Origin: Willaertia magna | Taxonomy: Eukaryota > Heterolobosea > Eutetramitea > Acrasida > Naegleriidae | NCBI GenBank assembly: GCA_902984215.1 | Contig: CADWAF010004089.1 | Coordinates: 1-10,673, forward strand | Length of the DNA stretch: 10,673 nt | Direction: 5' to 3' | Part shown: positions 1-5,734 of the stretch, piece after piece | Numbering within the stretch: position 1 is the stretch's first letter | Layout: each line of letters opens with the position of its first letter | The notes under the pieces: model-generated | The model's input: only the letters and a program-made list of their open reading frames with translations | Told to the model about the DNA's origin: nothing | The model's database searches: none | Position numbers and translations under genes: made by a program

Positions 1-1
1 T

Positions 2-1018
2 ATGGAAACTAGTTTAGGAAGTATCTTTAAGGTATTTGGTATGTTATTTTTGGGAATTGTTTCTTTAATTAGAGCTGCAACATTCTTTCCACATTATGGT
101 AAAGCTTTTGTTAGTGAAACAACATTATTAAAAGTTGTCATGAGAGAACCAATGATTCCATTTAAGGGAGGATTACAACCTGATAAAGTATTAGGTAATA
201 TTTCAATTCAAAATATTGATTTTGCATATCCTTCTAGACCTAATACAATGGTAATGAAAGATTTTAGTTTAGAAATTAAACAGGGACAAGCTATTGCTTT
301 AGTTGGTCCTTCTGGAAGTGGAAAGTCAACCATTGTTGGATTATTAGAAAGATTTTATTCTCCAAATAAAGGAAAGATATATTTAGATGGAGTAGATATT
401 GAAACAATTGATCCAATGTGGTTACATAGAAATATTGGTATTGTATCACAAGAACCAGTTTTATTTGCATGTACAATTAGAGAGAATATTGCTTATGCAT
501 TAGGTGGTATTGAAAATACAACACAAGAACAAATTGAAAATGCAGCAAAACAAGCAAATGCACACAATTTTATTTGTGACTTACCAGATGGATATAATAC
601 TTTATTAGGAGAGAAGGGTGTAAGTTTATCAGGTGGACAAAAACAACGTATTGCAATTGCTCGTGCCTTATTACAAGATCCAAAAATTTTATTATTAGAT
701 GAAGCTACAAGTGCATTAGATACAGAGAGTGAATCATTAGTACAAGCAGCATTAGATGAATTAATGAAAGGTAGAACAACTATTTGTATAGCTCATCGTT
801 TAACAACTGTCATTAATTCAGATGTTATTTGTGTATTAGTTAAAGGTGTAATGAAAGAGAAGGGTAAACATGAAGAATTAATTAAAATACCAAATGGAAT
901 TTATAGAAAATTAGCTGAAAAACAAATGGTATTAGTTGAAGAGAATGTTGATGATGTGGAAGATGTAATGGATGTTTTGGTTGATAATAATGAATTAAAT
1001 GGTGGTGAATCACAATAA
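2..1018 (+). CDS. ABCB/MDR-type ABC transporter, C-terminal part (5' partial)
   Basis: This is the last 338 residues of an ATP-driven membrane exporter; the reading frame is already open at the window edge, so the first Met shown is not the true start. Residues 1-30 are the end of a transmembrane segment; the stretch around FFPHYGKAFVSE resembles the end of the second transmembrane domain of full-length P-glycoproteins. The nucleotide-binding domain is complete and canonical: A-loop Tyr76 (FAYPSRP), Walker A 102-110 (GPSGSGKST), Q-loop Gln150 (VSQEP), signature LSGGQ 209-213, Walker B ILLLD with catalytic Glu234, D-loop SALD 237-240 and H-loop His265. All catalytic residues are present, so an active ATPase is expected. 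A short acidic tail (about 310-338) follows. Substrate and membrane cannot be told from this part. A half-transporter of the ABCB type is possible but less likely. Confidence 0.95.
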   Translation: METSLGSIFKVFGMLFLGIVSLIRAATFFPHYGKAFVSETTLLKVVMREPMIPFKGGLQPDKVLGNISIQNIDFAYPSRPNTMVMKDFSLEIKQGQAIALVGPSGSGKSTIVGLLERFYSPNKGKIYLDGVDIETIDPMWLHRNIGIVSQEPVLFACTIRENIAYALGGIENTTQEQIENAAKQANAHNFICDLPDGYNTLLGEKGVSLSGGQKQRIAIARALLQDPKILLLDEATSALDTESESLVQAALDELMKGRTTICIAHRLTTVINSDVICVLVKGVMKEKGKHEELIKIPNGIYRKLAEKQMVLVEENVDDVEDVMDVLVDNNELNGGESQ

Positions 1019-1066
1019 TAATGTTTGGTTTACAAAAAGAAATTTTGTACAACACATTAATTTGTA

Positions 1067-1072
1067 AATAAA
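1067..1072 (+). terminator. Polyadenylation signal AATAAA for the ABC transporter gene
   Basis: An AATAAA hexamer lies 49 bp after the ABC transporter stop codon, in the AT-rich spacer (1019-1191) shared with the convergent oxidoreductase gene. The hexamer is seen directly; its use is inferred. Such motifs are frequent by chance at this base composition. Confidence 0.4.
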
Positions 1073-1158
1073 AAGTTTAAAACAACTTTAACATTTTGGA
1101 AACTTTTTAATAAAATAATTTTAAATAGTTTTAAAAATGGAGTTGTTGCTGAAAAATA

Positions 1159-1164
1159 TTTATT
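1159..1164 (-). terminator. Polyadenylation signal AATAAA (minus strand) for the oxidoreductase gene
   Basis: TTTATT on the plus strand reads AATAAA on the minus strand, about 28 bp beyond the oxidoreductase stop codon. The 173-bp convergent spacer therefore holds one candidate signal per strand. Use is inferred from position only. Confidence 0.4.
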
Positions 1165-1191
1165 ACAAAATTGTAAACTATTTAAAAATTC

Positions 1192-2148
1192 TTAATCAAC
1201 TTTAATAACCAATCTCTTTCCAGCATCTACCTTTTTATTCCAAACATTTTCAATATCTTCCAAATTATGCACTTCCGTATCAATCTTTAATTTTCCTTGA
1301 GCTGCATATTCAAAAGCTTCAGGTAAATACTTTACAAATAAATCTCTAAATCCCTCACGTGAAAAACTACCAAATCCAGAACCAACAATCTCTAAAGGTA
1401 AAGAACGTAATACTAATGAAGGAATATTTGTAGTATCACCTGCCATTGAACCAACTGTAACAATTCTTATTGGATTAATAATTGTATTATGATTAACTAA
1501 TGATTTTAATGATTGAATAATTAATTCAATTGGATGTCCCCATAAGTAATCAATAATTAAATCAATTGGTGTTTCTTTATAAACTTGTTCTAATTCATTA
1601 ATAATTTCTTCATCCGTTCCTAATAATGAAATGATCTTATCTGCACCTAATTCTAATAATAAATCTAATTGTTCCTTATTTCTACCTGTAACAATTACTT
1701 TTGATGCTCCATACAACTTTGCTAATTGTACTGCAACTTTACCTGTAACACCAGTTGCTCCATTAATTAATACTATTTGTCCTTTTTTAAGATTTCCTCT
1801 ATCCATTAAGGCTAATGCAGATCCCATTACTGCATTAGGTAAGGCAGCAGCTGAAATATCATCTAAATTATCTGGGATTGGAATTGTTTTATTTTTTTCA
1901 ACAAATGCAAATTGACCTAACATTCCAGAACCAATTGCGTAAACTCTCTGGTTTTCAAAATTTAGTTCATTTGTATTATGGTTTTCATTATTTTCTAAAT
2001 TATTTTGTAATACAATAGTTCCAATACCGTCCATACCTACAATTAAGCCACTATTTATTTTAAAATGACAAGTGGAATAATTAGATGGTTTATTCGCACG
2101 CAATAGTTGCATCGATGCATAATTGTATAATTCATGCGAAATGAACAT
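1192..2148 (-). CDS. MDR-superfamily NAD(P)H-dependent oxidoreductase (quinone reductase-like), N-terminus apparently incomplete
   Basis: The 318-aa product belongs to the medium-chain dehydrogenase/reductase superfamily, zinc-independent quinone-oxidoreductase branch. The Rossmann nucleotide-binding core starts at about residue 124 and shows NGATGVTGK (129-137), followed by VQLAKLYGASKVIVTGRN; the Arg at 156 after the second strand suggests NADPH preference. The stretch LGADKIISL (167-175) is also typical. No cluster of zinc-ligand cysteines is seen. The N-terminal GroES-like domain begins at MFISHELYNYAS, which aligns inside the family domain rather than at its start, so roughly 25-35 residues seem to be missing. 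No suitable coding piece was found in the 150 bp up to the divergent REEP gene, although an intron ending in the AAAAG just before this ATG cannot be excluded. An Asn-rich insertion lies at residues 49-66. The substrate is unknown. Confidence 0.88.
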   Translation of the reverse strand: MFISHELYNYASMQLLRANKPSNYSTCHFKINSGLIVGMDGIGTIVLQNNLENNENHNTNELNFENQRVYAIGSGMLGQFAFVEKNKTIPIPDNLDDISAAALPNAVMGSALALMDRGNLKKGQIVLINGATGVTGKVAVQLAKLYGASKVIVTGRNKEQLDLLLELGADKIISLLGTDEEIINELEQVYKETPIDLIIDYLWGHPIELIIQSLKSLVNHNTIINPIRIVTVGSMAGDTTNIPSLVLRSLPLEIVGSGFGSFSREGFRDLFVKYLPEAFEYAAQGKLKIDTEVHNLEDIENVWNKKVDAGKRLVIKVD

Positions 2149-2298
2149 CTTTTACAAAAAGATCTTGTTTATATATTTAAATTATAATTTTAAATTTTTA
2201 TAAATTTAATTTTATATAATTTGAAAATCATGACGACCATTCACTTGTTGCAACATTAATTCGGCAATTTTTTAACTTTTAAAAAACTTTAAAAAAAA
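2149..2298. promoter_or_regulatory. Divergent promoter region between oxidoreductase and REEP genes
   Basis: This 150-bp spacer separates two divergently transcribed genes, so both promoters and 5' leaders must fit here unless the oxidoreductase has a distant first exon. It is mostly A/T (2160-2220 is nearly pure) with a less AT-rich segment at about 2228-2268 that contains a perfect 10-bp palindrome at 2246-2255. A run of nine A immediately precedes the REEP start codon. Confidence 0.5.
2246..2255. promoter_or_regulatory. 10-bp perfect palindrome TGTTGCAACA in divergent promoter
   Basis: TGTTGCAACA equals its own reverse complement and sits near the middle of the divergent spacer, in its least AT-rich part. 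The core GTTGCAAC resembles dimer sites bound by bZIP factors of the C/EBP type. That it is a working operator is inference; a chance palindrome of this length is possible. Confidence 0.25.
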
Positions 2299-2919
2299 AT
2301 GGTTCTCTTCTTTCTACCATTTTCCATCCGATCATTTATCGGATCTCTAACACTGTAGGTATCATCATCATCATCATTACTTGATTAACAAAATCATACA
2401 AAATCATACAAAATCATACAAAAAAAAACAATAAGATTCAATTGTAATGTCTATGCAGGATATTATAGTTATAAATCCATTATGAAAAAAAATGTAGAAG
2501 ATACAACTAGATGGTTAATGTATTGGTGTTTAATGGCAATCTTTTTATCTTTAGAAAATCTATTTGGAACAATAGTTTCATATATTTTACCATTATATCC
2601 AGAAATTAAAATGATTTCTTTATTAATTTTAGTAATTTCAAATTATGCACCAATTTATGTTTTACATTATTATATTGTACCAAAATTAGAATTAATGAAT
2701 ATTCCTTATTATGTTAATCAAGTAGTTAATTTAATTTTATATTATTTATTAATTATTTTAAGTTATATATTTAATATGTTAATTAAGAAATCTGCACAAT
2801 TAAATAAACAAAATGTAAATTATTTAAATAATTTAATTAATCAAATTGAAGAAATTAGTTTTGAATTAAAATCAATTAAGAAAGATACTTTAGAACAAAT
2901 AGATTTTGAACAACAATAA
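2299..2919 (+). CDS. REEP/HVA22 (TB2/DP1) family ER-shaping membrane protein, two exons
   Basis: The family bends ER tubules through hydrophobic hairpins. The gene reads as join(2299..2354, 2436..2919), 179 aa. Exon 2 alone has an ATG at 2482, but the open frame continues upstream and encodes VYAGYYSYKSI, which matches the LYPAYxSYKAV motif of REEP1-4 proteins, so translation must start in an earlier exon. ATG 2299, preceded by nine A, gives 18 full codons up to a GTAGGT donor and joins in frame to the AG acceptor at 2434-2435. The hallmark block KNVEDTTRWLMYW (residues 37-49) and PLYPEIKM follow, then hydrophobic segments at about 46-70, 77-100 and 114-133. The last 45 residues are charged and could form a short coiled coil. 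The family match is strong; the exact first exon is inferred, because it carries only a weak hydrophobic start. Confidence 0.85.
2326..2344. repeat. Inverted repeat, 7-bp stem and 5-nt loop, in REEP exon 1
   Basis: ATCCGAT at 2326-2332 and its exact reverse complement ATCGGAT at 2338-2344 flank the loop CATTT. The hairpin ends 10 bp before the proposed splice donor at 2355. It is one of the few GC-containing perfect stems in the window. A role in splicing or RNA structure is speculation. Confidence 0.4.
2361..2377 (+). repeat. ATC trinucleotide repeat in REEP intron
   Basis: Five ATC units plus AT occur in tandem, directly after the splice donor. This is a simple microsatellite. Confidence 0.85.
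2391..2420 (+). repeat. Three exact tandem copies of AAATCATACA in REEP intron
   Basis: The 10-bp unit AAATCATACA is repeated three times without a mismatch and is followed by an A run. It occupies most of the distance between the putative branch site and the acceptor and contains no AG, so it does not disturb acceptor choice. Its copy number is likely to vary between strains. Confidence 0.95.
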
Positions 2920-2940
2920 ATATTGTATTTTTATATTTTT

Positions 2941-2946
2941 AATAAA
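2941..2946 (+). terminator. Polyadenylation signal AATAAA for the REEP gene
   Basis: AATAAA lies 22 bp after the REEP stop codon and 143 bp before the next start codon on the same strand. Position and motif fit a cleavage signal; use is inferred. Confidence 0.45.
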
Positions 2947-3088
2947 AACCATAAATTGAACATTTTTCAAAGAAGTACTTTTTTTTTTAATTCCTTTAAC
3001 AAATAGTATTTCAATTCAATTAGATTGTTCAACTCGGGCACGCTTTGTACGTCTGTTGCTATCTTCTTTTTTTCTTTTGAAAAAAAAA

Positions 3089-5704
3089 ATGTTGAAAGCG
3101 AGCTCAAAGTTGTTGTGTAATTATTATAAGAGAAAATGTTATCTTCTTTTATCCTCCAACAGTAACTATTTAAATTCAAACAAAACAAACTATCCCATTA
3201 ATTATCATCAACATTATCAACAACAATCATATCATTCCGATATCACCCACTCCCTCCATTCCTCTTTCAATAAAAAACAACAACAACAACAATCCAACAA
3301 TACAACAAATAATACAACAAATAACAACAACAATACAATAAATAATACAAATAATAATTTAATAAATAAAGGACCAATAGTAGAATATTATATTAATAAT
3401 CATCCATCTACTCTTCCACAATTAGGTATTTTATATAAAAATGTAATTATAAAAATTAATACATTAAATTTACCAATTTCTTTAAATTCTTCTATAAATA
3501 GTAATTTTAATAATGAAGAAGAAGAATATATTAATAAAAATAAAGTAACTATTATTTCACAATGGAATAATGATAATTTTACAAACAACCAATCATTAGA
3601 AGACAATACTTTACAACAAAATAATTTACAACAAAATAATTTATCAAGTTTACAAGATTTTCAAACCATTCATTCTAAATTAATTAATTATATAACCAAT
3701 GATTTAAATTTTGATTTAAAATTTGAAAATTTTTTAATTGAAAATTATACATCAGGAAATAAATTTAATTTAAATCAAATTACAAAAGAATTATTTAATA
3801 ATGAAATTAATTTATTTACAAAATATGCAAGTTTTTATTTAATTTTAAATTCAAATTGTTTTCAATTAGATAAAGATTTAAATTTATATTTTGTAATTGA
3901 AACTGATCCTACTTTTATAAAAGTTAAAGAATTTATTAAGAGAGCTAAAAATAGAATTATTGAAAATGAAAAGAGTGTTACAAAAAGTGGAGAGAAAAAA
4001 AATGTTACAAAAAATGTTACAAAAAGTGTTACAAAAATTGTAACGCAATGGGATCCATTAATAGATTATAAAATTTTAAGAAAAATTGAATTTTGTATTT
4101 ATAGTAATGAAATTACAAATTTTGTAAAAAATATTTTAAATGAATTTCAATTACAACCAACAATAAAAAATATAAAATTCTTTTTAGAACAAGTTGACTA
4201 TTTAGAAATTAAAAATTTAAAAAAAAATAATTCTATAAAAAAATTTAGTAATGAAAATATTAATTATTCTTTAAATGAATTTAATTATGAACAAAAATTA
4301 AATTATTATTTAAATTGTGACAATTCCACTCGTGACAATACTTTACAAAATACTTTACAAAAAAGTGACAATACTTTACAAAAAAATAATTTAAAAGATT
4401 TAACACATTTAGATGTGATTGCAATTGATTCATTATCAACATTAGCTCACGATGATGCCATTTCATTTGAAGAAACTGATAAAGAATATAAATTATATAT
4501 TCACGTTGTAAACGTTTCACATTTCATTACAAAAAATGATCCAATAGAAAAAGATGCTAAAATTAGAAAACAAACATTATATTTACGTAATAATCAACCT
4601 GTTAATACAATGTTATATCCAACAGTTCAATTTCAAATAAGTTTTAATTCGGAAAGAAAATTACAATTAGCATTGACATGTGAAGTTATTTTTGAAAAGT
4701 TACAACAAAATACTTTACAAAATAATAATACTTTACAAAATTTTAGATTAAAAGAATATAAATTTTATTTTAGTAAAATTAAAAATGTACAAATATATAC
4801 ATATCAATCAGTAGATAATATTTATTTAAATTATGTAAAAAATAATTTAATTTATAATCCATTATTAATTAATTTATATAATTTTAGTTTAAAATTAGAT
4901 TCTATCCATATAAAGAAAACTAATTCACCTTCATTTGATATGATTTCTATTTTAATGACTTTAGCAAATAATTTATTAACTGCACATTTATTAAAATTTA
5001 AATTAATTTCTTATTTTCCAAAAATTCAAAATTCTGCAAAATTTACTTCTCCTTTAAGAAGATATGTTGATTTAGTTACACAATTACAATTATTTTATTT
5101 TTTAGAAAATGATTTATTTAATGGTTTACAAAATGGTTTACAAAATAATTTACAAAATAATAGTTTAGATAAAAATAGTTTTAATCCACCATATTCGGAA
5201 AGGGAGATTTATGAATTGGAAAAGGAAGCAAATGAATTTGATTATGAATTAAATAATATTATTGCAAATCAACAAGAAAGATTAATTCATTCTAAATATA
5301 GTAATTATACAACTACTAATAATAATCATAATGAAAAGACTTTAAATAATTATTTAAAATTATTTAATGAAAATATAACGCAAAAAACAATTTTAGAAGG
5401 TCAAGTAACTAAATTAAGAAAAGGATTAAGTTTAGTTTATTTTCCAGATTTAAGAAAAAATGTTGGTGTTCATTTAGTTGAATATCAAGAAGTTCAATTA
5501 ATTGAAAATTTATTAAAATTATTTCCAGATTATTATAGTAGTAATCAATTAGTTTCAAATTTAACAAATTTATTAAAAAAATTAAAAGAAAATAGAAAAT
5601 TAAATGACATTCGTGAAGGAAGTATTGTAAAGTGTGTTTATCGTCTTACTGACAATAGAGGAAATTATGCACTTGATCATTTATTTGATGAAAGAGTTGA
5701 TTAA
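3089..5704 (+). CDS. RNB-family 3'-5' exoribonuclease, Dss1/RNR1-like, probably mitochondrial
   Basis: The product (871 aa) should degrade or trim RNA from the 3' end. The start is ATG 3089 after nine A; the frame continues upstream only to non-ATG codons. The first 40 residues are rich in Lys, Arg, Ser and Leu with no acid, which fits a mitochondrial presequence, then comes a Gln/Asn-rich linker (about 65-100). Next is a winged-helix-like region (about 225-295) and the RNB domain, opening with LTHLDVIAIDSLSTLAHDDA. In E. coli RNase II terms, D201, D209 and D210 correspond to Asp447, Asp455 and Asp456, but the residue at position 207, normally Asp or Glu, is Ala453. The Arg motif SPLRRYVDL (Arg657-Arg658) is intact. 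The segment between the last RNB helix and SPLRRY looks shorter than usual. A weak S1-like tail follows. Four NxLQ repeat clusters and one VTK repeat interrupt the protein. Confidence 0.87.
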   Translation: MLKASSKLLCNYYKRKCYLLLSSNSNYLNSNKTNYPINYHQHYQQQSYHSDITHSLHSSFNKKQQQQQSNNTTNNTTNNNNNTINNTNNNLINKGPIVEYYINNHPSTLPQLGILYKNVIIKINTLNLPISLNSSINSNFNNEEEEYINKNKVTIISQWNNDNFTNNQSLEDNTLQQNNLQQNNLSSLQDFQTIHSKLINYITNDLNFDLKFENFLIENYTSGNKFNLNQITKELFNNEINLFTKYASFYLILNSNCFQLDKDLNLYFVIETDPTFIKVKEFIKRAKNRIIENEKSVTKSGEKKNVTKNVTKSVTKIVTQWDPLIDYKILRKIEFCIYSNEITNFVKNILNEFQLQPTIKNIKFFLEQVDYLEIKNLKKNNSIKKFSNENINYSLNEFNYEQKLNYYLNCDNSTRDNTLQNTLQKSDNTLQKNNLKDLTHLDVIAIDSLSTLAHDDAISFEETDKEYKLYIHVVNVSHFITKNDPIEKDAKIRKQTLYLRNNQPVNTMLYPTVQFQISFNSERKLQLALTCEVIFEKLQQNTLQNNNTLQNFRLKEYKFYFSKIKNVQIYTYQSVDNIYLNYVKNNLIYNPLLINLYNFSLKLDSIHIKKTNSPSFDMISILMTLANNLLTAHLLKFKLISYFPKIQNSAKFTSPLRRYVDLVTQLQLFYFLENDLFNGLQNGLQNNLQNNSLDKNSFNPPYSEREIYELEKEANEFDYELNNIIANQQERLIHSKYSNYTTTNNNHNEKTLNNYLKLFNENITQKTILEGQVTKLRKGLSLVYFPDLRKNVGVHLVEYQEVQLIENLLKLFPDYYSSNQLVSNLTNLLKKLKENRKLNDIREGSIVKCVYRLTDNRGNYALDHLFDERVD
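3277..3363 (+). repeat. CAA/AAT low-complexity tract (poly-Gln/Asn) in RNB gene
   Basis: CAA runs followed by mixed ACA and AAT triplets encode a Gln tract and then an Asn/Thr-rich stretch between the presumed targeting peptide and the first folded part. Such tracts are typical of dictyostelid-like genomes and are probably a disordered linker. Confidence 0.85.
3605..3655 (+). repeat. NTLQ-type coding micro-repeat, cluster 1
   Basis: A 15-bp unit encoding N-[TN]-L-Q-Q occurs two to three times in tandem, ending in SSLQ. It is the first of four such clusters in the RNB gene. Confidence 0.75.
4001..4048 (+). repeat. 12-bp coding tandem repeat encoding NVTK
   Basis: AATGTTACAAAA appears twice exactly (4001-4012, 4013-4024), then as AGTGTTACAAAA (4025-4036) and a diverged ATTGTAACGCAA (4037-4048). 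Another copy of GTTACAAAAAG lies just upstream at about 3976. The peptide is a run of V-T-K units in a charged linker after the winged-helix-like region. Confidence 0.9.
4337..4393 (+). repeat. NTLQ-type coding micro-repeat, cluster 2
   Basis: AATACTTTACAA (NTLQ) occurs at 4337-4348, 4349-4360 and 4370-4381, the third copy after a KSD spacer, followed by KNNL. The cluster lies immediately before the conserved DLTHL opening of the RNB domain. Confidence 0.9.
4700..4741 (+). repeat. NTLQ-type coding micro-repeat, cluster 3
   Basis: LQQ is followed by two NTLQ units, each encoded by AATACTTTACAA and separated by two Asn codons. It sits inside the RNB domain, between a strand ending CEVIFEK and the next segment, where a surface loop is expected. 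Confidence 0.85.
5120..5167 (+). repeat. NGLQ-type coding micro-repeat, cluster 4
   Basis: Three 12-bp units (5120-5131, 5132-5143, 5144-5155) encode NGLQ, NGLQ and NNLQ, with a diverged fourth NNSL. The cluster follows the SPLRRY helix, before the conserved PPYSEREI segment. Confidence 0.9.
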
Positions 5705-5709
5705 TTATT

Positions 5710-5727
5710 TTTATTAAATTTTTTATT
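5710..5727 (-). terminator. Two AATAAA signals (minus strand) in the 30-bp RNB/kinesin convergent gap
   Basis: TTTATT at 5710-5715 and 5722-5727 read AATAAA on the minus strand, 7-25 bp beyond the kinesin stop codon. On the plus strand the first AATAAA after the RNB stop is at 5790-5795, already inside the kinesin coding sequence, so the two transcripts probably overlap at their 3' ends. Confidence 0.4.
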
Positions 5728-5734
5728 GACAATA

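Larger units (their letters stand above)
2355..2435 (+). other. Proposed intron of the REEP gene (81 bp)
   Basis: The intron runs from GTAGGT to ATAAG. TTGATTAAC at 2381-2389 could serve as branch site, and the AG at 2434-2435 is the first AG after it. The phase (2) joins exon 1 to the exon 2 frame that carries the conserved YAGYYSYKS motif. The alternative acceptor GCAG at 2455-2458 gives the wrong phase and would remove the conserved Tyr-Ala. The interior is made of simple repeats. Confidence 0.6.

Noticed and set aside
1538..1544. CCCATAA, resembling the Dictyostelium small-RNA upstream element
   Set aside because: It lies in the middle of the oxidoreductase coding sequence with no GC-rich RNA-like segment about 60 bp downstream, so it is most likely chance.
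1631..1915. Plus-strand 94-aa open frame opposite the oxidoreductase
   Set aside because: It is a shadow of the conserved Rossmann region on the other strand and lacks any protein character of its own.
2455..2458. GCAG as the REEP splice acceptor
   Set aside because: It gives the wrong phase with the only good first exon and removes the conserved Tyr-Ala before GYYSYKS, which the earlier AG at 2434-2435 keeps.
3056..3088. Longer RNB product starting at 3056
   Set aside because: The codon there is TTG, not ATG; ATG 3089, directly after nine A, is the natural start.
2967..3188. Minus-strand 73-aa open frame overlapping the RNB start
   Set aside because: It overlaps the RNB leader and presequence, shows no family signal and has no promoter-like context.
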